The notes beneath the pieces are model-generated. The model had not been told where the DNA came from and made no database searches. It saw only the letters and a list, made by a program, of their open reading frames with translations. Both the position numbers and the translations under genes were made by a program. This document shows, piece after piece, positions 9,019-16,573 of a DNA stretch of 64,000 bases (its first letter is position 1; each line of letters starts with the position of its first letter). The stretch lies in the NCBI RefSeq assembly GCF_900177675.1, contig NZ_FXWM01000001.1, positions 4,039,001 through 4,103,000 of the forward strand, read 5' to 3'. This DNA comes from Bacillus sp. OV166. GTDB taxonomy: Bacteria > Bacillota > Bacilli > Bacillales > Cytobacillaceae.

Positions 9019-9040
9019 AATAAATTGATCATCACCTATG

Positions 9041-9065
9041 GTCCGAACCTGACTCTGGTTCGGAC
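9041..9065. repeat. Perfect 9-bp inverted repeat
   Basis: GTCCGAACC and GGTTCGGAC flank a 7-nt loop. There is no T run on either side, so it is not a clear terminator; it may be an mRNA hairpin or a protein site. Confidence 0.4.
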
Positions 9066-9152
9066 TCGATTGCCTTTGAATTCTTCAAAACCTTTCTAAA
9101 GTCGCCATTAAGTGGGCACAAAAGCAACAAAGTTTCTAAAAGAGCTTAGAAT

Positions 9153-9184
9153 TAAAAAGACCGAACATGCAGCAACATGTCCGA
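9153..9184 (-). terminator. Terminator of rraB-like gene
   Basis: On the minus strand CGGACATG and CATGTTCG form a stem with a 6-nt loop followed by TCTTTTTAA. It lies about 85 nt after the rraB-like stop. Confidence 0.6.
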
Positions 9185-9266
9185 TCCAGTTTAATTAATA
9201 TTTCCCTCAAGGGGGATCGATACTATCACACTAGGCGCTAAACTCAAAATACCTCCCTCAATCCTT

Positions 9267-9587
9267 TTACTCTACAAAAACACCCCAACCGTCTGAATAA
9301 CCACCATGTGGTTTACTTAAGTTATTTAAATTATTCTGTATTTTAATTAATTCATTATAATTTAATAGCATTCTTTTAGAGCAACAACATGCCCACTCTT
9401 CAGTTTCGTCATCTTGCTCTATGAAACAATTGAATCCTTCTCCTTTTAATACTTGCGATAATTTTTCACCTGTTGCTTTGTCAGGCACGGCAACAAAAAA
9501 TTCCACTGATTGTTGTTTTTTTAAATCTAATCCTTCTTTATATAGACTACGTAAAGCATCTCCATCAGCATCATTTGGAAATTTCAT
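9267..9587 (-). CDS. RraB-like (ribonuclease E inhibitor RraB family) protein
   Basis: A 106-residue soluble protein with the RraB-family pattern: PNDADGDALRSLY near the N terminus, a central beta-alpha segment VEFFVAVPDKATGEKL and the C-terminal GGYSDGWGVFVE. The family is named after the E. coli RNase E regulator. Bacilli usually lack RNase E, so the role here is probably different and unknown. The start is the ATG at 9587 with GGAGG 8 nt upstream; an in-frame ATG five codons earlier has no such site. An acidic CCC segment (EWACCCSK) is unusual. It appears monocistronic. Confidence 0.8.
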   Translation of the reverse strand: MKFPNDADGDALRSLYKEGLDLKKQQSVEFFVAVPDKATGEKLSQVLKGEGFNCFIEQDDETEEWACCCSKRMLLNYNELIKIQNNLNNLSKPHGGYSDGWGVFVE

Positions 9588-9667
9588 TCGTTTCTCCTCC
9601 ATATTCTAGTACATTCATTGTTGTCATTATAATTCACATCTTCGTGAAAATAAAATCATTTTCATTT

Positions 9668-10106
9668 TCATTCTAATTTCAATAACAGGAGTTCAGGGTC
9701 TTCCAATAATTTCATAATATGGTTTAATGCATTTTGGGCAATAACGCCGTCAATTACAGAGTGGTCATAACTAAGAGAAAGAGGGAAGCATTTTGCCAAT
9801 GGTAATTTCCCCAATCCTCACGATCGGCTTTTCAATAATTTCCCCAATCCCCAAGATGGAGGTTTCTGGATGGTTAATATGGAGTAAACCGTTGTCCTCC
9901 AGCTGATCCGATGTTCGAAATTGTACATGTTCCTCCTTTCATATGATCCATGGTTAATTTGTTGTCTCTTGCTGTTTTTGTAAGCATGCCGATTTCCTTT
10001 GCGAGTCCAGAGATATTTTAATAGTCTGCATCCTTAAGTACCGATACAACAAGTCCATTCTCGGTTTGAACTGCAATTCCAATGTTATAAAATTTTTTCA
10101 AAACGA
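9668..10106 (-). pseudogene. Relic of a 2-oxoacid dehydrogenase E2 (dihydrolipoamide acyltransferase)
   Basis: The minus strand encodes, in pieces, the catalytic domain of an E2 enzyme: FYNIGIAVQTENGLVVSVL, KDAD, an in-frame TAA, then GLAKEIGMLTKTARDNKLT, GGTCTISNIGSAGG, a frameshift, INHPETSILGIGEIIEKPIV, a second frameshift near 9793, then PLSLSYDHSVIDG with the catalytic DHxxxDG motif and the natural C terminus ending at 9668. The lipoyl and subunit-binding domains are missing at the 5' end. At least three disabling changes make this a decayed gene, with no E1 or E3 neighbours left. Confidence 0.88.
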
Positions 10107-10176
10107 TCACTCCCGGCAATAAAAAAGAATCAGTGGCAAGTAATGAAACAGAATTTTTTTATTAATAATTGAGTTC

Positions 10177-10219
10177 AAGGCACCTTCCAGGTAATAGGAT
10201 GGTGCCTTGCACTTTTTTT
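10177..10219. terminator. Hairpin with T run between E2 relic and NCS1 gene
   Basis: AAGGCACC pairs with GGTGCCTT across a 16-nt loop, and seven T residues follow 4 nt later on the plus strand. It follows the NCS1 permease stop on the minus strand, where the T tract is weaker. Similar GGCACC/GGTGCC hairpins occur elsewhere in the window. Confidence 0.55.
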
Positions 10220-10285
10220 AGTCAATTAATATTTTCTAGATGGTACCAGGGACTATTATCATTGAATAAAGAGTAGCGGGAATAG

Positions 10286-11767
10286 TCAATTTTCACCCCA
10301 GCTCGTTATATTTTCATATTCCCCTGGTTTTAGAACACTTTGGTCGCCTCTCATTAAGTAGGTGTAAGCAATAATAGAGATAAACAATCCGAATGTCCAG
10401 GCATTATCCCATAAAAAGCGAAGTCCCGGGATGAAAAGACCAAGTACAGGAACAGCTACACCGATGATCAGGGCATAAACGCCGTTTTTATTAAAACCTG
10501 ATGTATAACTATAGCGGCCGTTTACATCATATAGTTCATTAAGTGCCATTTGTCTCTTGCGCACAAGCCAGTAATCGGCAATTGCAATCCCATCAATAGG
10601 ACCGAGTAATGCCCCATATGTTCCAAGCCAACCAAAAATATAGTTTCCAAAGTTCTCCATAATGTACCATGGCTGCATTAAGATTGCAAAGATCCCCGTT
10701 ATTAGAGCACCTAATCCGAAAGTAATTCGTTTGGGATTTAAATTTTCAATAGCACGAGCAGGTGCGACGATGTTTGCACCGACATTAATCGTTAAGGATG
10801 CAATTACAATGATTAATGTTCCCAAAAAGATAACAAATGGTGGGAATTTCGCAAGCAGTTGAACAGGATCCCAAAGGGCTGTTCCAAAAATCACCACAGT
10901 TGCAGATGTGACGGCGATTCCAATAAAGGAGAAGATACTCATCGTAAGTGGAAGAGAGAAGCTTTGAGCAATCATTTGTGATTTTTGACTTTTTGCATAC
11001 CGACAGAAGTCAGGAATATTCAATGCAAGTGTTGCCCAGAAAGCAATGACTCCTGTTAATGCAGGAAAAAATACTTTTAAAAACGCACCTGTTGTATTGA
11101 ATTCAGATGGGGTGTCCAAGATTGGGCCCCAGCCTCCTGCGTTAGTATACGCCCAAATAAGAAGAATGATCGAAGCGATTCCCACAATCGGTGTCGCTAT
11201 TAAGCCTAGTACTTTCATTGCTTGAGGTCCCTTATAGGCTACAATCACATTTAAACCCCAAAACAAGGCAAAAACGATAGCCGTATGTCCTGAAAAGCTT
11301 CTCCAGGCAGGAAATGAAGCCGATAAAAGTGTATCAATTGCACCCGTACCAATCCATGTGTTAATCCCGAACCAGCCAGCAGCAACAATGGCTCTTGCTA
11401 AAGCTGGGATGTGAGCCCCTTTTGAACCAAACCATAATCGTGCAAATACTGGATAGGGAATTCCAAATTTCGTACCTGCATGTGAGTTTAATAAAATGGG
11501 GATAAGGACAATAACATTCCCAAGAAAAATCGTTCCAATAGCTTGCCACCAGTTCATTCCTAAAGAAATCAAGCCACTAGCCATCGTATAAGCAGGAATA
11601 CACAAACACATACCAATCCATAAAGTGGCAAAGTTCAGCCCCTTCCAGGAATGTTCCTTAATTGTCGTTGGGCGTAAATCATCATTCCACATTTCACTGT
11701 TACTTAAACCATCGGCTACTTCAGGTGTCAGGGTAACAATCCCATTTTGTTCAATTTGCGTTTTCAA
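10286..11767 (-). CDS. NCS1 family nucleobase/allantoin/hydantoin permease
   Basis: A 493-residue permease with about 12 transmembrane helices. It is typical of the NCS1 family (PucI, CodB, Mhp1): NDDLRPTTIKEHSWKGLNFATLWIG-type N terminus, GIPYPVFARLWFG in helix 3, NIPDFCRYAKSQ near the middle and GPIDGIAIADYW toward helix 10. It probably imports a purine, pyrimidine, allantoin or hydantoin with sodium or protons. Two adjacent TTG codons could start it; the second (11767) sits 7 nt after AAGGGGG and is preferred. No ureide or hydantoin enzyme is next to it, so the substrate is open. Confidence 0.85.
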   Translation of the reverse strand: MKTQIEQNGIVTLTPEVADGLSNSEMWNDDLRPTTIKEHSWKGLNFATLWIGMCLCIPAYTMASGLISLGMNWWQAIGTIFLGNVIVLIPILLNSHAGTKFGIPYPVFARLWFGSKGAHIPALARAIVAAGWFGINTWIGTGAIDTLLSASFPAWRSFSGHTAIVFALFWGLNVIVAYKGPQAMKVLGLIATPIVGIASIILLIWAYTNAGGWGPILDTPSEFNTTGAFLKVFFPALTGVIAFWATLALNIPDFCRYAKSQKSQMIAQSFSLPLTMSIFSFIGIAVTSATVVIFGTALWDPVQLLAKFPPFVIFLGTLIIVIASLTINVGANIVAPARAIENLNPKRITFGLGALITGIFAILMQPWYIMENFGNYIFGWLGTYGALLGPIDGIAIADYWLVRKRQMALNELYDVNGRYSYTSGFNKNGVYALIIGVAVPVLGLFIPGLRFLWDNAWTFGLFISIIAYTYLMRGDQSVLKPGEYENITSWGEN

Positions 11768-11945
11768 CAAAATTCCCCCTTATTGGTTATTTAACGAGCT
11801 TTTCTTGTGAAACAATTTTGCCGTCAGAGATCAAGGATATGACAGAAATCTTTAAGATTTAAACATGATTGGTATCGAATTTACCTTAACACAAGCTAAA
11901 TTTGAAAGAATATTTAAAAAATTTAAGATAGATTTTAAAAATTAA

Positions 11946-12047
11946 CTATAGCGTCACCACCCATTGTTCTTCAACTTCTGCTGCTAGGATCTTTGCAATC
12001 CTCTTTGTACCAGGCAAAGCAAAAGGAAAAAAACCTACCTCCCTATC
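11946..12047 (-). pseudogene. Coding-like fragment without a start
   Basis: Thirty-three codons read on the minus strand as VGFFPFALPGTKRIAKILA...WVVTL and a stop, preceded by an in-frame stop and no start codon. The composition looks like the C-terminal end of a real protein that I cannot name. The stretch 11771-12236 otherwise holds only AT-rich sequence and the upstream region of the NCS1 permease. Confidence 0.3.
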
Positions 12048-12236
12048 CTATATTATATATCTTAGATTCATTCTGTCATTGGACAAAAAGTTGAATTATT
12101 TCTATCAATTCTTTTATGTTATGTAAGATGAAACATCGGATCGATTATCTGCATCTCCGAAGTGCCAACCTTTACGTTATAATGGAGTATAATAAAGAGG
12201 AGATGATTTGTCCTCTATATCGGAAGGTTCACTAAC

Positions 12237-12335
12237 ATGATTTCTTACCAATCAGAATCTAAAAATGTATTTCTAGAATGCCTGTGGTCAAACACCCATT
12301 TAATGGACACGAATAAAATACGATTCCAGGATTAA
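12237..12335 (+). CDS. Possible 32-residue small protein
   Basis: ATG at 12237 opens 32 codons (starting MISYQSESKNVFLECLW), with GGAAGG 9 nt upstream, a TATAAT box near 12178-12183 and a clear terminator 27 nt after the stop. Promoter, ORF and terminator together suggest a short transcript, coding or non-coding. The peptide is not one I recognise and may equally be the head of a deleted gene. Confidence 0.3.
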   Translation: MISYQSESKNVFLECLWSNTHLMDTNKIRFQD

Positions 12336-12361
12336 ATAAAGTAATCGGAGTGGAAATTAAG

Positions 12362-12408
12362 AAAAAACCGACTCTCCATTCTAAAATATAGAATGAAAGT
12401 CGGTTTTT
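12362..12408. terminator. Strong terminator
   Basis: AAAAACCGACT pairs with AGTCGGTTTTT, and CATTCTA pairs with TAGAATG inside it. A and T runs on the two sides make it active in both directions. It separates the small plus-strand transcript from the flavin oxidoreductase gene that ends at 12535. Confidence 0.8.
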
Positions 12409-12534
12409 CTTTGTGTATTATCCGAAAATCTTAAAAACGTAAGTTTTTCAGTTTACACAGTTTTTTGTCCTGTTAAATAAACTGTTCGCTCTCTTAGGTA
12501 CCCTCTTTATACCGTTAGCATGTAATGAATTGAT

Positions 12535-13659
12535 CTATTCTACTCCCGGAAACCATCCTGGCGAATGAATAATGGCCTGCCACAAGGGATCTGGTACTTC
12601 CAGCGCGTGCTGATGATTCTTGTTTATTTTGGTGACAATTTCAGATTCTCTACCTTGTTCCACTTTTTGCACCCACTCGGGATCAATAATCAGTTCACGT
12701 CCCAATGCGATTAATGGCACTCCTGTTTCCAAAGCGTTTAAGGCCTCATCAGCTGTATAAATCGAACCGACACCGATTACTGGAACACGGTCACCTACAC
12801 GATCTTGAATGATTTCTATCCGTGAACGTGTGTCCTCAACTCCGCGTTTAGGTGTTGACCTGAAATCCAGCAATGAAACATGAAGATAGTCAAGGTCTTT
12901 TTCTGCAAGTGTATCTATTAGTGCGAGTGTGTCAGCCATAGTGATCCCAGGTGTTTCAGGTTCCTCAGGGGAAAAACGATAGCCAACCAAGAAAGGCTCT
13001 TTCCCATATTCAGCAACAACTCTTTTTACTTCATCAATAACCGCTAACGGAAAAGTTAGACGTTTTTCAAGAGTCCCACCCCATCGGTCTACACGACGAT
13101 TAGAATGAGGGGAAAAGAATTGCTGAATCAGGTACCCATTGGCACCATGTAATTCAACACCATCATAACCTGCTTCAATGGCTCGTCGAGTGGTTTCTCC
13201 AAAATCGTGAATAATGGATTCGATCTCTGTTTCAGTCAATTCCCGGGGTACAGGTTTTCCTGCACCTTCTGAAGGAACTGCACTAGCACTTACCACATCA
13301 CCATCTACTAATTCAGGTGGAACCTGGCGTCCGCCATGGAAGATTTGCAAAATCGCTTTCGCACCCTTCTCTTTAATCGCTGATGCCACACGACGCAAAC
13401 TTGGGATCATCTCATCTCGGTCTCCACCAAATTCACCATGAAATCCTTTACCATTCCTGGTCACATAGGTACATGCTGTAATGACCATTCCGACACCATT
13501 GGAACGTCGTTGATAATACTTGACTTCCGCATCTGAGACGGTCCCGTCAGGATTTGATGAGAAATTGGTCATGGGTGCCATGACAATTCGATTTTTTAAA
13601 TGAATCCCCTTTCCTATCGTAAATGACTCAAATAATGGTGCAAATTTTACATTCATCAT
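12535..13659 (-). CDS. Old yellow enzyme family NADH:flavin oxidoreductase (YqiG-like)
   Basis: A 374-residue FMN TIM-barrel oxidoreductase of the old yellow enzyme family. Seen motifs: NRIVMAPMT near residue 24, ILQIFHGGRQ around 105, DGVELHGANGYLIQQFFSPHSNRR (catalytic and FMN region, about 168-190, with DRWGG following) and GVGSIYTADEAL, then LIALGRELIIDPEW for phosphate binding. Such enzymes reduce activated alkenes or quinones with NAD(P)H; the natural substrate is unknown. It is close to B. subtilis YqiG in length and motifs. GGAGG lies 8 nt before the ATG. Confidence 0.85.
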   Translation of the reverse strand: MMNVKFAPLFESFTIGKGIHLKNRIVMAPMTNFSSNPDGTVSDAEVKYYQRRSNGVGMVITACTYVTRNGKGFHGEFGGDRDEMIPSLRRVASAIKEKGAKAILQIFHGGRQVPPELVDGDVVSASAVPSEGAGKPVPRELTETEIESIIHDFGETTRRAIEAGYDGVELHGANGYLIQQFFSPHSNRRVDRWGGTLEKRLTFPLAVIDEVKRVVAEYGKEPFLVGYRFSPEEPETPGITMADTLALIDTLAEKDLDYLHVSLLDFRSTPKRGVEDTRSRIEIIQDRVGDRVPVIGVGSIYTADEALNALETGVPLIALGRELIIDPEWVQKVEQGRESEIVTKINKNHQHALEVPDPLWQAIIHSPGWFPGVE

Positions 13660-13765
13660 GCTTTACTCCTCCACCTTGTTCATTAATGTTAAATTGGAAA
13701 TTACTTTGCCAATCTACAACTTCATCCTATAGTTTACCGTTTCGTTCAAAGCAAATCCTACCATA

Positions 13766-14080
13766 TTAAGTGTGCTTCAAAATTGTTTCTGTCAAAGCTT
13801 CTTTTGGTTGGAAGCCGATAACCTTTTCTACTTCAACACCATCTTTGAAAAGAATCAACGTTGGAATACTCATGACGCTAAATGCTCGTGTTGTTTCTGG
13901 GTTCTCATCTACATTAAGTTTGATAATCCCAACTTTATCACCGATTTCAGCATCGATTTCCTCCAACACAGGTGCAATCATTTTACAAGGGCCGCACCAT
14001 GGAGCCCAAAAATCTACTAACACCAATCCATCCTTCATTTCTGCAGCAAAAGTTTGATCTGTTACGTGTGAAATTGCCAT
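13766..14080 (-). CDS. trxA: Thioredoxin
   Basis: A 104-residue classic thioredoxin, the cytoplasmic disulfide reductase fed by thioredoxin reductase. The active site WCGPC has cysteines 29 and 32, followed by the cis-Pro loop MSIPTLILFKDG. Length and sequence match the housekeeping TrxA type. It may be one of several thioredoxins in the genome. Neighbours (IDEAL-domain protein, Rrf2 regulator) face the same way but gaps of 70-120 nt leave operon membership open. Confidence 0.93.
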   Translation of the reverse strand: MAISHVTDQTFAAEMKDGLVLVDFWAPWCGPCKMIAPVLEEIDAEIGDKVGIIKLNVDENPETTRAFSVMSIPTLILFKDGVEVEKVIGFQPKEALTETILKHT

Positions 14081-14152
14081 TATTTTTTTCCTCCAAAATA
14101 ATTTTTTTATTTTAAAAAAACTTAATTGTTTACTCTTACAAATATATGAAAA

Positions 14153-14545
14153 TTATCTTTTTATATCAAAATTCCTCGTTCTGTTTCCACTGATTAGAAA
14201 TTCAGATTTCTTGATAGGCACTTCTTGAATTTTTTTTATAGATACTAATTTCGCCGATAATTCCTTAAACCACTGCTCATCCTTAAATAGTAAAGCCAAA
14301 TCTATTAAAGCTAAAAGCTCACTTTCATTTCTACCAGTTGTCTCGGGCAGCTTTTCAGCCCGTTTATTTACAATCCAAATCGATTTTCCAATCGCTTTTT
14401 CATTGTCACTATCGACCACTTTTACTTGTAGCATTCCTTTGTGAGTGTCTACGGTTTCTATATACCCGTGGATCAGTTTTCCATCTCTGGACCTCCCCTG
14501 AACCCAATCCCCATTTTCAAATCGATATTTATCGGCCATTGTCAT
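14153..14545 (-). CDS. IDEAL domain protein
   Basis: A 130-residue protein with an N-terminal beta-rich part (residues 1-60, YRFENGDWVQGRSRDGKLIHGYIE, resembling small SH3-like barrels) and a C-terminal IDEAL-type helix (ESELLALIDLALLFKDEQWFKELSAKL, about 75-100). IDEAL domains occur in Bacillaceae adaptor proteins; no function can be assigned. The first ATG lies 4 nt and the second 10 nt after AAGGGGTG, so translation may begin two codons later. Confidence 0.7.
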   Translation of the reverse strand: MTMADKYRFENGDWVQGRSRDGKLIHGYIETVDTHKGMLQVKVVDSDNEKAIGKSIWIVNKRAEKLPETTGRNESELLALIDLALLFKDEQWFKELSAKLVSIKKIQEVPIKKSEFLISGNRTRNFDIKR

Positions 14546-14663
14546 CTACACCCCTTAAATGTTATAAAAAAAGTTACAGTTTGGTTTTTTTAAAAGTTTA
14601 TCACCGATATTCCATCATACTGTAATAAAATAATATACAGTAAAAATAAAAGAAAAAACTAAA

Positions 14664-15083
14664 TCATGGACAATGTTTAATTTTTTCTAAAACAGTACTA
14701 AGCGTAATATTCTCTAAATATTTTTCAAAATACAATTCAGCATCATTGAAAATCTGATCCATAACCACTTGGGTATTTGACGATATAACACATTTTTGCT
14801 CCGGATCACCTGTGCACCAGTTTGGTTTTAGGCTTCCGCGTGAAACTATACGATAAATATCTGCCAATGATACCTCTTGAGAGTTACAGTCGAGAATATA
14901 GCCACCGCCGATACCTTCTTTTGTCTTAACAAATCCATGATTTCGCAAACAGCTCATGATCTTCCGAATCCGTGCGGCGTTTGTGCAAACATTGGTAGCG
15001 ATTGACTCACTGCTAGCCATATGATCTGGTAAATAAGCTAAATAGACTAAACTATGGACGGCTATCGTAAAATCACTATTCAC
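14664..15083 (-). CDS. Rrf2 family transcriptional regulator (YwnA-like)
   Basis: A 139-residue Rrf2-type winged-helix regulator. The N-terminal HTH (residues 1-65) contains SSESIATNVCTNAARIRKIMSCLRNHGFV followed by the wing GIGGGYIL. The C-terminal part has CTGDPEQKC, two cysteines that could sense redox or thiol stress, but not the three-cysteine iron-sulfur set of IscR/NsrR. It resembles B. subtilis YwnA. Divergent from the DUF3231 gene across 250 nt, which it may regulate together with itself. Confidence 0.8.
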   Translation of the reverse strand: MNSDFTIAVHSLVYLAYLPDHMASSESIATNVCTNAARIRKIMSCLRNHGFVKTKEGIGGGYILDCNSQEVSLADIYRIVSRGSLKPNWCTGDPEQKCVISSNTQVVMDQIFNDAELYFEKYLENITLSTVLEKIKHCP

Positions 15084-15332
15084 TTTGATGCTTCCTCCTC
15101 AAGAAGATTAATGTAATTTTAATATTTACAGTTTATAAAGTCAACAAAAATAACTCCATATTAATAATTTCTACTATGCCCATTAAATTCCTGAAAATTG
15201 TTTTTGCAATCAAAAAATTTAGTTTATGCAGGATAAAATTTTACTCATTATTTAGAAGAAGCACTCTATAGCATTTCATAAAATTATTTCCTAATGGTTA
15301 CATTATAATAATAAAACTAGGGGGGGTTTAGC

Positions 15333-16337
15333 ATGACGACTTCAAGCCAAGCACCTATTACCTCATCAGAATTAGCAAATCTGTGGATGGCTTATCAAGA
15401 ACAAACCATGATGCTTAGAGTATTGGAACATTTTATCGAGCACTCCGATCCTGAAGGAAAACAACTGTTACAGTCATATTATAATGGTGCCGCCAAAAAC
15501 ATTGAGATGATTAAAAGTATTTTTCAACAAGAAGGCTCAGTAATTCCAATTGGTTTTACAGAAAACGATGTATATAAAAGCGTTCCAAAGTTATTTGATT
15601 TTATGTACGATATTATGTATTTACATTTGATGACTAAAGTGGAAATGAGCCTTTATGCACTTTTCACAGGCATGTCCTATCGAAAGGATATAGAAGATTT
15701 ATTTATCGGAATGACAGCTGAATCACAATCAATGAACAGCCAAGCAACTCAATTCCTTTTAGAAAAAGGGGTACTAGTACGTCCACCTTTTGTATCAATG
15801 CCAAAACAGGTAAATTTTGTACAGGATAAAAATTATATGGATGGGTTTACTTGGTTTAGTGAAACTAGATCCCTGAATACGGTTGAAGTTTCTCTTATCC
15901 ATCATGCAATTGAAACTAACCTTGTAGGGATGCAATTAATGATTGGATTCGCTCAAGTTGCTTCTGATAAAGAGGTTCGAAAATATCTTACCAAAGGAAT
16001 GGAATTGTCCAAAAAAATCGAAATAGATTTAGGTGAATTTTTACGCCATAGTTATATTGAGCCCCCAGCTACTCATGCTGGTAAAGCAACAACGTCAAAA
16101 ACCGCACCATTTTCCGACAAATTAATGATGTACAACACCACTTTATTAGCTTCATTTGGGCTCGGAAGTAATGCATTAGGCGGTGGATTCAGTTTACGAA
16201 GTGACTTGCCGGCAAAAATGGCTTTTCTTGCAAAAGATATTTTCACTTTTGCTCAAGATGGTGGAAAGATTATGATCAAAAATGGCTGGATGGAAGAACC
16301 ACCACAGATAGAGGATCGAAATCAATTAACAAAATAA
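15333..16337 (+). CDS. DUF3231 family protein
   Basis: A 334-residue protein built of two similar halves of about 165 residues, each a four-helix bundle of the DUF3231 kind (LANLWMAYQEQTMMLRVLEHFIEHS in the first half, FSETRSLNTVEVSLIHHAIETNLVGMQLMIGF in the second). DUF3231 proteins are common in spore formers and resemble the CotF/ferritin-like coat folds; the function is unknown. AGGGGGGG lies about 7 nt before the ATG and a TATAAT box lies near 15305. It stands alone between the divergent Rrf2 gene and its own terminator. Confidence 0.8.
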   Translation: MTTSSQAPITSSELANLWMAYQEQTMMLRVLEHFIEHSDPEGKQLLQSYYNGAAKNIEMIKSIFQQEGSVIPIGFTENDVYKSVPKLFDFMYDIMYLHLMTKVEMSLYALFTGMSYRKDIEDLFIGMTAESQSMNSQATQFLLEKGVLVRPPFVSMPKQVNFVQDKNYMDGFTWFSETRSLNTVEVSLIHHAIETNLVGMQLMIGFAQVASDKEVRKYLTKGMELSKKIEIDLGEFLRHSYIEPPATHAGKATTSKTAPFSDKLMMYNTTLLASFGLGSNALGGGFSLRSDLPAKMAFLAKDIFTFAQDGGKIMIKNGWMEEPPQIEDRNQLTK

Positions 16338-16355
16338 TTGTTTTTTTAGAACAGC

Positions 16356-16387
16356 AAAACTAACCTTAAAAAAGGCTAGTTTTTTTC
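16356..16387 (+). terminator. Terminator after DUF3231 gene
   Basis: AAAACTAACC pairs with GGCTAGTTTT (one mismatch) across an 8-nt A-rich loop and ends in T7. Confidence 0.7.
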
Positions 16388-16515
16388 TTTTTAATGTGCA
16401 TTCTTTATTTTTGGGTTAATTAATTTAAAAATCTTCTACTACGCCTTTATTTTTAAATAATAAACATTGTCAATTAATAAACATCTATTCCGCAGGAACT
16501 TATACTTTAATTCAT

Positions 16516-16556
16516 AAAAAAGAGACCTGAATTCAATAATGTGATGAATCAGGTCT
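16516..16556 (-). terminator. Terminator of the glutamate synthase operon
   Basis: On the minus strand AGACCTGA and TCAGGTCT form an 8-bp stem with six T residues just after it. It lies 18 nt past the gltD-type gene stop. Confidence 0.75.
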
Positions 16557-16573
16557 TTGATCAAACTCTACAA

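Noticed and set aside
9640..9675. Fur box upstream of the rraB-like gene
   Set aside because: The GAAAAT/ATTTTC sequence fits the 7-1-7 pattern only with several mismatches and is simply AT-rich.
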